This document shows positions 55,142 through 63,906 of a DNA stretch of 64,000 nt, piece after piece. This DNA comes from CAWFGW01 sp963849955 (lineage in GTDB: Bacteria > Bacteroidota > Bacteroidia > Cytophagales > JAAEPT01). The position numbers and the translations under genes were made by a program. The stretch lies in NCBI GenBank assembly GCA_963849955.1, contig CAWKJU010000001.1, positions 186,001 to 250,000 of the forward strand, written 5' to 3'. Below the pieces are notes generated by a model that saw only the letters and a program-made list of their open reading frames with translations, was not told the DNA's origin and searched no databases. Position 1 is the stretch's first letter, and each line of letters opens with the position of its first letter.

Positions 55142-55224
55142 GGGGAGATACCAAAGCGGCCAACTGGGGCAGACTGTAAATCTGTTGTCTTATGACTTCG
55201 CAGGTTCGAATCCTGCTCTCCCCA
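55142..55224 (+). tRNA. tRNA-Tyr (GTA)
   Basis: The acceptor arms GGGGAGA and TCTCCCC pair perfectly. The anticodon GTA lies at 55176-55178, and the long variable arm (class II) is as expected for bacterial tRNA-Tyr. The T-arm GGTTCGAATCC is intact; CCA is not encoded. Confidence 0.97.
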
Positions 55225-55258
55225 CACTTGGTTGTGGGAATTCTCACATCATGTATAA

Positions 55259-55331
55259 GCGGGAGTAGCTCAGTTGGTAGAGCGACAGCCTTCCAAGCTG
55301 TAGGTCGCGGGTTCGAGCCTCGTCTCCCGCT
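55259..55331 (+). tRNA. tRNA-Gly (TCC)
   Basis: GCGGGAG pairs with CTCCCGC (55324-55330), with discriminator T. The anticodon loop CTTCCAA gives TCC at 55292-55294, and the T-arm is GGTTCGAGCC. Confidence 0.96.
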
Positions 55332-55411
55332 CGCTTCTTTGAGCTTCAAGTTGAAGATTTAAAGACGATAAGACTTTAGTTTTTGCTTGAGTCTTAAAGT
55401 CGATAACTTCG

Positions 55412-55483
55412 GCCGATGTAGCTCAGGGGTAGAGTGCTTCCTTGGTAAGGAAGAGGTCACGGGTTCAATTCCCGTCATCGGCT
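55412..55483 (+). tRNA. tRNA-Thr (GGT)
   Basis: GCCGATG pairs with CATCGGC (55476-55482), with discriminator T. The anticodon loop TTGGTAA gives GGT at 55444-55446, and the T-arm is GGTTCAATTCC. Confidence 0.96.
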
Positions 55484-55491
55484 CTGGTATT

Positions 55492-55523
55492 TATATTTGA
55501 GAGAAGGATAGTTATCTTTCTTT
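55492..55523 (+). promoter_or_regulatory. tuf leader: possible second promoter and hairpin
   Basis: TATATTTG (55492-55499) matches the -7 box, although no -33 TTG is present. It is followed by AGAAGGATA and TATCTTTCT, which can form a nine-pair hairpin with a two-base loop. Both lie between tRNA-Thr and tuf. Confidence 0.4.
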
Positions 55524-55574
55524 CATTTTGTTGTACAAAATTAATTATTCATAAACTAAAACGACATTTCAAAG

Positions 55575-56762
55575 ATGGCAAAAGCTACATTTGATCGTTC
55601 CAAACCACACTGTAACATAGGAACTATCGGTCACGTTGACCACGGTAAAACAACTCTTACAGCAGCAATTTCAACAGTACTTTCAAATGCAGGTCTTGCT
55701 GAAAAAAGAGATTTCGCTACTATTGACAACGCTCCTGAAGAAAAAGAAAGAGGTATCACAATTAATACTTCTCACATTGAGTACGCAACAGCTGCTAGAC
55801 ATTACGCACACGTTGACTGTCCTGGTCACGCGGATTACGTAAAGAACATGGTTACTGGTGCTGCACAAATGGATGGTGCTATTCTTGTAGTTGCTGCTAC
55901 AGATGGTCCAATGCCTCAAACTCGTGAGCACATCCTTCTTGCTCGTCAGGTTGGTGTACCTCAATTAGTTGTATTCATGAATAAAGTGGATATGGTTGAT
56001 GATCCTGAATTATTAGAACTAGTTGAAATGGAAATCAGAGAGTTACTTTCTTTCTACGATTTCGATGGTGATAACATTCCAGTTATTTCTGGTTCTGCAT
56101 TAGGTGCATTAAACGGTGAAGATAAGTGGGTTGCTACTGTTAACGAATTAATGGATGCGGTTGATAATTTCATTCCTCAGCCAGAACGTTTAGTTGACTT
56201 ACCATTCTTGATGCCAGTTGAGGACGTGTTCTCAATCACTGGTCGTGGTACTGTTGCTACTGGTCGTATCGAAAGAGGTATTATCAACTCAGGTGATCCT
56301 GTTGATATCTTAGGTATGGGTGCTGAAGGTCTTAAGTCTACAATTACTGGAGTTGAGATGTTTAGAAAAATATTAGATAGAGGTGAAGCTGGTGATAACG
56401 TAGGTTTACTTTTGAGAGGTATTGAAAAAGACCAAATCAAAAGAGGAATGGTTATCGTGAAGCCGGGTTCAGTAACTCCTCACAAAAAATTCAAAGCTGA
56501 GGTTTACGTTCTTTCAAAAGAAGAAGGTGGTCGTCACACACCATTCTTTAACAAGTACCGTCCACAGTTCTACTTAAGAACAACTGACGTTACAGGTGAG
56601 ATTTTCTTACCAGAAGGTGTTGAGATGGTTATGCCAGGTGATAACATCACAATCACTGTTGAGTTGATCAACACAGTTGCGATGGAAAAAGGTCTACGTT
56701 TCGCTATCAGAGAAGGTGGTAGAACAGTAGGTGCTGGTCAAGTAACAGAGATTTTAGAGTAA
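55575..56762 (+). CDS. tuf: Elongation factor Tu
   Basis: A 395-residue translation GTPase that delivers aminoacyl-tRNA to the ribosome. The G motifs are GHVDHGKTT, DCPGHADY and NKVDMVD; domains 2 and 3 (GRGTVATGRIERG, TDVTGEIFLPEG) are complete. It follows three tRNA genes in the same transcript, a common Bacteroidota layout. A terminator lies at 56786. Confidence 0.99.
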   Translation: MAKATFDRSKPHCNIGTIGHVDHGKTTLTAAISTVLSNAGLAEKRDFATIDNAPEEKERGITINTSHIEYATAARHYAHVDCPGHADYVKNMVTGAAQMDGAILVVAATDGPMPQTREHILLARQVGVPQLVVFMNKVDMVDDPELLELVEMEIRELLSFYDFDGDNIPVISGSALGALNGEDKWVATVNELMDAVDNFIPQPERLVDLPFLMPVEDVFSITGRGTVATGRIERGIINSGDPVDILGMGAEGLKSTITGVEMFRKILDRGEAGDNVGLLLRGIEKDQIKRGMVIVKPGSVTPHKKFKAEVYVLSKEEGGRHTPFFNKYRPQFYLRTTDVTGEIFLPEGVEMVMPGDNITITVELINTVAMEKGLRFAIREGGRTVGAGQVTEILE

Positions 56763-56785
56763 TAAACTCTTAAGGATTTATAATT

Positions 56786-56825
56786 CAGATGCGTTCTTGA
56801 AAAATATTCGGGAACGCATTTGTTT
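56786..56825 (+). terminator. Terminator after tuf
   Basis: ATGCGTTC (56789-56796) pairs with GAACGCAT (56812-56819), followed by TTGTTTG. The tail overlaps the -33 TTTG of the next promoter. Confidence 0.75.
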
Positions 56826-56850
56826 GTAAAGACAATATTAACTACCTTTG
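56823..56850 (+). promoter_or_regulatory. Candidate promoter of the tRNA-Trp-secE operon
   Basis: TTTG (56823-56826), a short 16-base spacer and TACCTTTG (56843-56850), with the TTTGCA context seen in the other promoters of this window. Confidence 0.55.
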
Positions 56851-56889
56851 CACTCCTTTTTGGAAGACATCTTCTAAAAGAGTGCATTT

Positions 56890-56962
56890 ACGGGTGTAGC
56901 TCAATTGGTAGAGTAGCGGTCTCCAAAACCGTTGGTTGTGGGTTCAAGTCCTACCGCCCGTG
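56890..56962 (+). tRNA. tRNA-Trp (CCA)
   Basis: ACGGGTG pairs with CGCCCGT (56955-56961, one G-T pair). The anticodon loop CTCCAAA gives CCA, and the T-arm is GGTTCAAGTCC. It sits 17 bases before secE, a standard Bacteroidota position. Confidence 0.96.
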
Positions 56963-56979
56963 CTAAAAGATAAAGTAAC

Positions 56980-57162
56980 ATGAATAACTTTATTACTTAC
57001 GTAAAAGAATCTTTTGATGAAGTCATCAATCGTGTTAGTTGGCCAAAATATAGCGAACTACAGTCAAGTACAGCTTTAGTTGTAATTGCGTCTGCCGTTT
57101 TCGCGGTAGTGGTGGCTGTTATAGATTTGGCTTTTGATAATTTGTTAGGCTTAGTATACTAG
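56980..57162 (+). CDS. secE: Preprotein translocase subunit SecE
   Basis: A 60-residue single-helix protein of the SecYEG channel. YVKESFDEVINRVSWPKYSEL is the conserved amphipathic segment before the C-terminal membrane helix. The short one-helix form is normal outside Proteobacteria. It lies eight bases before nusG. Confidence 0.96.
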   Translation: MNNFITYVKESFDEVINRVSWPKYSELQSSTALVVIASAVFAVVVAVIDLAFDNLLGLVY

Positions 57163-57169
57163 TATATAA

Positions 57170-57724
57170 ATGGGTGAATTAGCTTGGTACGTAGTGCGGT
57201 CAGTGAGTGGGCAAGAGAAGAAGGTTAAAAACTATCTTGAAAACGAAATCACTCGTCAAGGGCTAGCTGATTTTATTCCAGAGGTTTTAATACCAATGGA
57301 AAAAGTCTACGAAATGAGAAATGGCAAGAAGAAAATTCGTGAAAGAAATTTCTTCCCAGGATATATATTAGTTTCATGTGATCTGAACCACGGTGAAGTA
57401 TTACATACAATAAAAAGTATTCCAGGGGTACTTGGGTTTTTAGGTGATACTGACGGTGTCAACAAAATACCTGTTCCTCTAAGACAATCAGAAATCAATA
57501 GAATTCTTGGTAAAGTAGACGAAGCAGACGAAGCCGAAATCCAAATGGAGGCTAATTACATCGTTGGTGAGTCAGTGAAAGTGATGGATGGACCATTTAG
57601 TGGTTTTGACGGAACTATTCAAGAAGTGTTTGATGATAAGAAAAAGTTGAACGTGGTCGTGAAAATCTTCGGAAGAAACACACCAGTCGAGCTCAACTAT
57701 ATGCAGGTAGAAAAAGAACAGTAA
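57170..57724 (+). CDS. nusG: Transcription antitermination factor NusG
   Basis: A 184-residue protein with the NGN domain (WYVVRSVSGQEKKVKNYLE, FFPGYILV) that clamps RNA polymerase and a C-terminal KOW domain (GESVKVMDGPFSGFDGTIQEV). It couples transcription to translation and Rho. It lies five bases before rplK. Confidence 0.98.
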   Translation: MGELAWYVVRSVSGQEKKVKNYLENEITRQGLADFIPEVLIPMEKVYEMRNGKKKIRERNFFPGYILVSCDLNHGEVLHTIKSIPGVLGFLGDTDGVNKIPVPLRQSEINRILGKVDEADEAEIQMEANYIVGESVKVMDGPFSGFDGTIQEVFDDKKKLNVVVKIFGRNTPVELNYMQVEKEQ

Positions 57725-57729
57725 TTAAG

Positions 57730-58176
57730 ATGGCTAAAGAAATTCAAGGTTACTTGAAATTACAGATTAGAGGTGGAGCGGCAAACCCTTCACCACCAGT
57801 AGGACCAGCTTTAGGTAGTAAGGGTCTGAATATAATGGATTTCTGTAAAGCGTTTAATGCGCGTACACAAGAGAAACAAGGTCAGCTGCTTCCGGTGGTG
57901 ATAACTATATTTAAAGACAAATCTTTTGATTTTGTAATTAAAACTCCACCTGCGGCCGTGTTATTACTTGAGAAATCAGGTAAGAAAAAAGGCTCTGGCG
58001 AACCAAACCGTGTTAAAGTGGGCTCAGTTACGTGGGACCAAGTTAAAGAAATAGCAACATTAAAAATGCCTGATTTAAATGCATTTGAAGTGGACTCTGC
58101 TATGAAAATGGTTGCGGGTACAGCTAGAAGCATGGGTTTAACTGTAAAGGGTACTCCTCCTTGGGAGCAAAACTAA
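57730..58176 (+). CDS. rplK: 50S ribosomal protein L11
   Basis: A 148-residue protein with the N-terminal Pro-rich thiostrepton-site region (NPSPPVGPALGSKGLNIMDF) and the C-terminal 23S-binding helices (GTARSMGLTV). It forms the GTPase-associated centre with L10/L12. Standard length. Confidence 0.99.
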   Translation: MAKEIQGYLKLQIRGGAANPSPPVGPALGSKGLNIMDFCKAFNARTQEKQGQLLPVVITIFKDKSFDFVIKTPPAAVLLLEKSGKKKGSGEPNRVKVGSVTWDQVKEIATLKMPDLNAFEVDSAMKMVAGTARSMGLTVKGTPPWEQN

Positions 58177-58183
58177 GAGAAGG

Positions 58184-58879
58184 ATGAAATTAACTAAAAG
58201 TAAAAAGGCAGCCCTAGCGAAATACGATATTGAAAAAGAATATTCGTTGACTGATGCAGCTGGTATCGTTAAAGATATCACGACTACAAAGTTTGACGCT
58301 TCTGTGGATATCGACATTCGATTAGGGATAGATCCTAAAAAAGCCGACCAAATGGTTAGAGGTGTAGTAGCCCTTCCGCATGGTACTGGTAAGGATTTGA
58401 AAGTGTTGGTACTTTGTACTCCTGACAAAGAAGAAGAAGCAAAAGAGGCTGGTGCTGATTTTGTAGGTCTTGATGACATGATTGCAAAAATTGAAGGCGG
58501 ATGGCTTGAAATGGATGTGATTGTAACCATGCCTGCAGTAATGGCTAAAGTTGGACGATTAGGTCGTGTTTTAGGTCCTCGTAACCTAATGCCTAATCCA
58601 AAAGCTGGTACAGTAACTCAAGATATTGCTAAAGCGGTAAAAGAAATTAAAGCGGGTAAAATCGACTTCAAGGTTGATAAATACGGTATAATTCACGCTT
58701 CAATAGGTAAAGTTTCTTTTGATGCTCAAAAGTTAACTGATAATGCAAATGAAATGATTGCTACGTTATTAAAGTTGAAGCCTGCTTCAGCAAAAGGAAC
58801 TTACGTGAAAAGCATTACATTATCAAGTACAATGAGCACAGGTGTTACAATTGATAAATCTTCTGTAAACGGAATCTAA
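58184..58879 (+). CDS. rplA: 50S ribosomal protein L1
   Basis: A 231-residue protein of the L1 stalk. VVALPHGTGK and GRLGRVLGPRNLMPNPKAGT are the family signatures. In many bacteria L1 represses its own operon by binding a leader; no such mimic was recognised here. Confidence 0.99.
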   Translation: MKLTKSKKAALAKYDIEKEYSLTDAAGIVKDITTTKFDASVDIDIRLGIDPKKADQMVRGVVALPHGTGKDLKVLVLCTPDKEEEAKEAGADFVGLDDMIAKIEGGWLEMDVIVTMPAVMAKVGRLGRVLGPRNLMPNPKAGTVTQDIAKAVKEIKAGKIDFKVDKYGIIHASIGKVSFDAQKLTDNANEMIATLLKLKPASAKGTYVKSITLSSTMSTGVTIDKSSVNGI

Positions 58880-58880
58880 T

Positions 58881-59408
58881 ATGAACAAAGAACAAAAAGC
58901 TCAAGCTATAGAAGAGTTAGCAGAGAAGATAGCTGCTACACCATTCTTCTATGTTACTGACGCTTCAGGTCTTTCTGTAGCAGAAGTTAACAACTTAAGA
59001 AGAAAGTTTTATGGTGGCTCGTTGGAGTACAAAGTGTACAAAAACACCGTCATTAAAAAAGCGATGGAGAAACTTGATGCTGACTTCACTCCAATGTATG
59101 ATGCGTTAAAAGGATTCTCAGGAATCATCTTTTCAGCAGAATCTGGTAGTAGTCCAGCAAAGATTCTCAAAGAGTTTAGAGGTAAGAAAGGTGAGAAGCC
59201 AGTGTTAAAAGCTGCTTTCATTGACTCTGATATTATTTTAGGAGATCAAAACTTAGAAATGCTAAGTAGCTTGAAATCTAAAAATGAATTGATCGGAGAA
59301 ATCATTGGATTACTTCAATCTCCAGCGAAAAATGTAATCTCTTCACTTCAAAGTGGAGGAAGTAAATTGTCTGGTATTTTACAGACACTTTCTGAAAGAG
59401 CAGAATAA
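58881..59408 (+). CDS. rplJ: 50S ribosomal protein L10
   Basis: A 175-residue protein that anchors L7/L12 dimers. FYVTDASGLSVAEVNNLRRK and KVYKNTVIKKAM are typical, and the C-terminal helix ends GGSKLSGILQTLSERA. It starts one base after the rplA stop. Confidence 0.98.
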   Translation: MNKEQKAQAIEELAEKIAATPFFYVTDASGLSVAEVNNLRRKFYGGSLEYKVYKNTVIKKAMEKLDADFTPMYDALKGFSGIIFSAESGSSPAKILKEFRGKKGEKPVLKAAFIDSDIILGDQNLEMLSSLKSKNELIGEIIGLLQSPAKNVISSLQSGGSKLSGILQTLSERAE

Positions 59409-59451
59409 TAATAATTGATAAAAAAGTTTAAAATTTATAAATACTAGAATA

Positions 59452-59826
59452 ATGGCAGATTTAAAAGCATTCGCAGAGCAACTAGTTAACCTTACAGTTA
59501 AAGAAGTTAGTGAATTAGCAACAATCCTTAAGGATGAGTACGGTATCGAACCTGCAGCAGCAGCAGCTCCAGTAATGATGGCAGCAGCTGGTGGTGGTGA
59601 AGAAGCTGCTGAGAAAACTGAGTTTAATGTAATCTTAAAATCAGCTGGTTCAGCTAAATTAGCAGTTGTTAAATTAGTAAAAGAATTAACAGGATTAGGT
59701 TTGAAAGAAGCTAAAGATCTAGTTGATGGCGCTCCAAAACCAGTAAAAGAAGGAATTGCAAAAGATGAGGCTGAAGGTCTTAAAAAGCAATTAGAAGAAG
59801 CTGGCGCTGAAGTAGAATTATCTTAA
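59452..59826 (+). CDS. rplL: 50S ribosomal protein L7/L12
   Basis: A 124-residue acidic protein: N-terminal dimer helices, an Ala-rich hinge (EPAAAAAPVMMAAAGGG) and the C-terminal domain (GLGLKEAKDLVDGAPKPVKEG) that recruits translation factors. Two hairpins follow before rpoB. Confidence 0.99.
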   Translation: MADLKAFAEQLVNLTVKEVSELATILKDEYGIEPAAAAAPVMMAAAGGGEEAAEKTEFNVILKSAGSAKLAVVKLVKELTGLGLKEAKDLVDGAPKPVKEGIAKDEAEGLKKQLEEAGAEVELS

Positions 59827-59839
59827 GCAACATAAAACA

Positions 59840-59904
59840 TCAAAGCTAAATATCAGCTTTGACAATAGGCCCTCGTTCCGTTTTTCGGAATCAGGGTCTT
59901 TTGG
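59840..59904 (+). terminator. Tandem hairpins between rplL and rpoB (possible attenuator)
   Basis: TCAAAGCT (59840-59847) pairs with AGCTTTGA (59855-59862). A second, stronger stem runs from 59868 to 59898 with the loop TTTTT, followed by TTTTGG. It may end most transcripts before rpoB, as the rplL-rpoB attenuator does in E. coli. Confidence 0.65.
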
Positions 59905-59977
59905 TGTTTGTAGCGGTTTTTACAATAGATCCCTATTAAAGCCATTTATTTCATTTTCTAATTTAAACCTCATTACC

Positions 59978-62900
59978 TTGGCTACGCAAGTGAATAAAGA
60001 AAGAATCAGTTTTGCTTCCTCAAAAACTGTCATAGAATATCCCGATTTTCTGGATATACAACTTAAATCATTTACTGATTTCTTCCAGATAGGGTCATCA
60101 GTTGATGGCAGAGAAAACGAAGGTTTGTATAAGGTGTTTTTAGAGAACTTTCCAATAAGTGACTCAAGAGATGTGTTCTTGTTGGAATTTCTAGATTACA
60201 CAATCGATCCTCCAAAATATTCTGTAGATGAGTGTATCGACAGAGGACTTACATTCTCAGTTCCGCTTAAAGTGAAATTGAGATTATCATGTAATGATGC
60301 CGAAAATGAAGATTTTGAAACGGTTGAGCAAGAAGTATTCTTAGGCAACATTCCTTACATGACACATAAAGGTGCTTTTGTAATCAATGGTGCTGAACGA
60401 TGTATCGTATCTCAACTACACAGATCTCCAGGTGTATTCTTTGCGCAAAGCAAACATACAAATGGAACTAAATTATATTCAGCAAGAATTATCCCTTTTA
60501 AAGGATCTTGGATTGAATTTGCTACAGACGTTAACAACGTGATGTACGCTTATATTGATAGAAAGAAAAAATTCCCTGTTACCACACTTTTAAGAGCCAT
60601 CGGTTTTGGTACAGATAAAGATATTCTTGACTTATTCGATCTTTCTGAAGAGTTGCCTGCAACAAAGAAAGATTTGAAAAAAGCCGTTGGTCGTAAACTT
60701 GCAGCTAGAGTTTTAAGAACTTGGACAGAAGATTTCGTAGATGAAGATACTGGTGAAGTTGTATCAATTGATCGTCACGAAGTGCTGTTAGAAAGAGATT
60801 CAGTTGTTGGTGAAGAAGACATCGAAACTATCGTAGAGTCAGGTGAAAAGTCAATCATTCTTCATAAGGAGAATATTAACATCGCTGATTATACTATTAT
60901 ATATAATACCCTACAAAAAGATACATCAAACTCAGAGAAAGAAGCGGTTGAAACAATCTACCGTCAGCTTAGAAACTCTGAAGCGCCTGATGAATCAACA
61001 GCTCGCGAAATCATCCACAACCTTTTCTTCTCAGATAAGCGTTACGATTTAGGTGAGGTAGGACGTTATAGAATAAATAAAAAATTAGGTCTTGACTTAG
61101 CTTCAGAAACGAAAGTTTTGACTAACCAAGATATTATTGAAATTGTTAAATACCTTATTGGTTTAATAAATTCTAAAGCAGTAGTTGATGATATTGACCA
61201 CTTAAGCAATAGAAGAGTTAGAACAGTAGGTGAGCAATTATATAGTCAATTTGGTGTTGGTTTAGCGCGTATGGCTAGAACAATCAAGGAAAGAATGAAC
61301 GTTAGAGATAACGAAGATTTCAAACCAGTTGATTTGATTAATGCTAGAACACTTTCTTCTGTAATCAACACCTTCTTTGGGACAAACCAATTGTCTCAAT
61401 TTATGGATCAGACAAACCCTCTTGCTGAAATTACTCATAAGAGAAGAATGTCTGCATTAGGCCCTGGTGGTTTATCAAGAGAGCGAGCTGGTTTTGAGGT
61501 TCGTGACGTTCACTATACCCACTATGGTCGTCTTTGTACAATTGAAACACCAGAAGGTCCAAACATTGGTTTGATATCTTCATTATGTGTTCATGCGAAA
61601 GTGAACAAAATGGGTTTCATCGAAACACCATATAGAGAAGTTGAAAAAGGTAGAGTAGGCATCGACAGAGATGTAATCTACTTGACTGCAGAAGAAGAAG
61701 ATGGTTCTAACATTGCACAAGCAAATGCACCATTAGATAACAAAGGAAACTTTATAAATGATAAAGTAAAAGCAAGATTTGAAGGTGACTTCCCGGTTGT
61801 AGAACCAGACAAAATCACATTCATGGATGTTGCTCCTAACCAAATTGTATCCGTGGCAGCGTCAATGATTCCTTTCTTGGAGCATGATGATGCTAACCGT
61901 GCTTTGATGGGGTCAAACATGCAGCGTCAAGCAGTTCCGTTGTTAAAAGCGGAAGCACCTATCGTAGGTACTGGTTTAGAAAAAAGAGTAGCTCTTGATT
62001 CAAGAACATTACTATATGCGGAAGGTGAAGGTGTCGTAACGTATGTTGATGCGAAGAAAATTTCCATCAAATATGATTTATCTGACGAGCAAAAGAAAAT
62101 TGCTTTCGATGCTGAAGATAAAGTATATAGCTTAATTAAGTTTAGAAGAACTAACCAAGATACAACCATTAACCATACGCCAATTGTTACAAAAGGACAA
62201 CGCGTAACTAATGGTCAAGTGTTGGTTGAAGGATATGCTACTGAAGGTGGTGAGTTAGCTTTAGGTAGAAACCTTAAAGTAGCTTACATGCCTTGGCAAG
62301 GTTACAACTTTGAGGATGCGATTGTAATCTCTGAAAAAGTTGTACGAAATGACGTGTTTACTTCAATTCACATCAACGAATATGAATTAGAAGTAAGAGA
62401 TACTAAACGGGGTGAAGAAGAATTGACTTCTGAAATTCCTAACGTGAGTGAAGAAGCTGTTAAAAACCTTGACGAAAACGGGATCATTAGAATTGGTGCT
62501 GACGTGAAGGAAGGAGACATCTTAATTGGTAAAATTACACCAAAGGGTGAAACGGATCCAACACCTGAAGAGAAGTTATTAAGAGCAATCTTCGGTGACA
62601 AAGCAGGTGATGTGAAAGATGCATCATTAAAAGCTTCTCCTTCATTAAGAGGTGTTGTAATTGATACTAAATTATTCTCTCGTCCTAAGAAAGATAAAGA
62701 AACACGTGCTTTAGCTAAAAAAGCTGTTGAAGAATTAAAGAAACAGTATAGCAAAGACCTTGCAGCAGTTAAAGTAGTAATGATTGAGAAATTAATCGAA
62801 CTGTTAGAAGGAAAAACGTGTAATGGAATCAAGCATAAGTTTGGTGAAGAAATATTCTCTAAAGGAGTGAAATTCAACAAAAAGAACATTGTTGAAAACA

Positions 62901-63850
62901 TGTTCCCTGAGAAAAACTTCTACCGTGATGAGTCAAATTACAATGTACCAGAAGAGGTAAACATGATTTCTGATTTGATTCTTGACTCATGTACCAATGA
63001 TGATGAAACTAATAAGTTGCTTCTTGAGTTAGTAAGAAATTACAACAACAAGAGAAACACAATCATGGGTGAGTTTAAGAGAAACAAATTCGCATATGAA
63101 GTTGGTGATGAGTTACCAGCAGGTATCGTTCAATTAGCTAAAGTATATATTGCTAAGAAACGTAAATTGAAAGTAGGGGATAAGATGGCTGGTCGTCACG
63201 GTAACAAAGGGGTTGTCGCTCGTATTGTTCGTGATGAGGATATGCCATTCATGGAAGACGGAACACCTGTTGACATCGTACTTAACCCACTTGGTGTACC
63301 TTCTCGTATGAACATCGGTCAAATTTATGAGACTGTTCTTGCTTGGGCTGGTTACAAAATGGGTGAAAAATATGCTACACCTATTTTCGATGGTGCTAGT
63401 GAAGATGAAGTATTAGCTGAGTTGGATAAGGCTGGAATCAAAGACTTTGGTCAGCAGTACTTATTTAACGGATTATCTGGTGAGCGATTTGATCAAAAAA
63501 CTACTGTAGGTATTGCTTACATGTTGAAATTAGGTCACTTAGTAGATGATAAGATGCACGCACGTTCTATCGGTCCATATTCATTAATTACGCAACAACC
63601 ATTGGGTGGTAAAGCACAGTTTGGTGGTCAGCGTTTTGGAGAGATGGAAGTTTGGGCATTGGAAGCATTTGGTGCAGCTAATGTACTTCAAGAAATATTG
63701 ACTGTTAAATCCGATGATGTCGTTGGTAGAGCAAAAACCTATGAGGCAATTGTCAAAGGTGAAAACTTACCTCGACCAAATATTCCTGAGTCATTCAACG
63801 TTTTAGTTCACGAACTAAGAGGATTGGCACTTGAACTTACAATGGATTAA
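59978..63850 (+). CDS. rpoB: DNA-directed RNA polymerase subunit beta
   Basis: A 1290-residue protein, the length usual for Bacteroidota. NGAERCIVSQLHRSPGVFF, the rifampicin-region segment NQLSQFMDQTNPLAEITHKR, and the C-terminal switch and clamp pieces (KMAGRHGNKG, LGGKAQFGGQRFGEMEVWAL) are intact. The start is TTG at 59978; no in-frame ATG fits the family N-terminus. It is followed after 56 bases by rpoC. Confidence 0.98.
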   Translation: MATQVNKERISFASSKTVIEYPDFLDIQLKSFTDFFQIGSSVDGRENEGLYKVFLENFPISDSRDVFLLEFLDYTIDPPKYSVDECIDRGLTFSVPLKVKLRLSCNDAENEDFETVEQEVFLGNIPYMTHKGAFVINGAERCIVSQLHRSPGVFFAQSKHTNGTKLYSARIIPFKGSWIEFATDVNNVMYAYIDRKKKFPVTTLLRAIGFGTDKDILDLFDLSEELPATKKDLKKAVGRKLAARVLRTWTEDFVDEDTGEVVSIDRHEVLLERDSVVGEEDIETIVESGEKSIILHKENINIADYTIIYNTLQKDTSNSEKEAVETIYRQLRNSEAPDESTAREIIHNLFFSDKRYDLGEVGRYRINKKLGLDLASETKVLTNQDIIEIVKYLIGLINSKAVVDDIDHLSNRRVRTVGEQLYSQFGVGLARMARTIKERMNVRDNEDFKPVDLINARTLSSVINTFFGTNQLSQFMDQTNPLAEITHKRRMSALGPGGLSRERAGFEVRDVHYTHYGRLCTIETPEGPNIGLISSLCVHAKVNKMGFIETPYREVEKGRVGIDRDVIYLTAEEEDGSNIAQANAPLDNKGNFINDKVKARFEGDFPVVEPDKITFMDVAPNQIVSVAASMIPFLEHDDANRALMGSNMQRQAVPLLKAEAPIVGTGLEKRVALDSRTLLYAEGEGVVTYVDAKKISIKYDLSDEQKKIAFDAEDKVYSLIKFRRTNQDTTINHTPIVTKGQRVTNGQVLVEGYATEGGELALGRNLKVAYMPWQGYNFEDAIVISEKVVRNDVFTSIHINEYELEVRDTKRGEEELTSEIPNVSEEAVKNLDENGIIRIGADVKEGDILIGKITPKGETDPTPEEKLLRAIFGDKAGDVKDASLKASPSLRGVVIDTKLFSRPKKDKETRALAKKAVEELKKQYSKDLAAVKVVMIEKLIELLEGKTCNGIKHKFGEEIFSKGVKFNKKNIVENMFPEKNFYRDESNYNVPEEVNMISDLILDSCTNDDETNKLLLELVRNYNNKRNTIMGEFKRNKFAYEVGDELPAGIVQLAKVYIAKKRKLKVGDKMAGRHGNKGVVARIVRDEDMPFMEDGTPVDIVLNPLGVPSRMNIGQIYETVLAWAGYKMGEKYATPIFDGASEDEVLAELDKAGIKDFGQQYLFNGLSGERFDQKTTVGIAYMLKLGHLVDDKMHARSIGPYSLITQQPLGGKAQFGGQRFGEMEVWALEAFGAANVLQEILTVKSDDVVGRAKTYEAIVKGENLPRPNIPESFNVLVHELRGLALELTMD

Positions 63851-63863
63851 TTTATGAACCCTT

Positions 63864-63887
63864 TTCTTTCCCGTTTACGGGAAAGAA
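63864..63887 (+). repeat. Hairpin in the rpoB-rpoC spacer
   Basis: A ten-pair stem with the loop TTTA (arms TTCTTTCCCG and CGGGAAAGAA), followed by only three T. It may be an RNA-processing or stability element. Confidence 0.5.
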
Positions 63888-63906
63888 TTTAAACATATAG
63901 CTGAAC

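Noticed and set aside
55065..55349. 94-codon minus-strand frame
   Set aside because: It runs across the complements of tRNA-Tyr and tRNA-Gly; such frames over tRNAs are artefacts.
62368..62901. 177-codon minus-strand frame
   Set aside because: It is antisense to a conserved part of rpoB and has the Ser/Leu/Phe-rich composition of a shadow frame.
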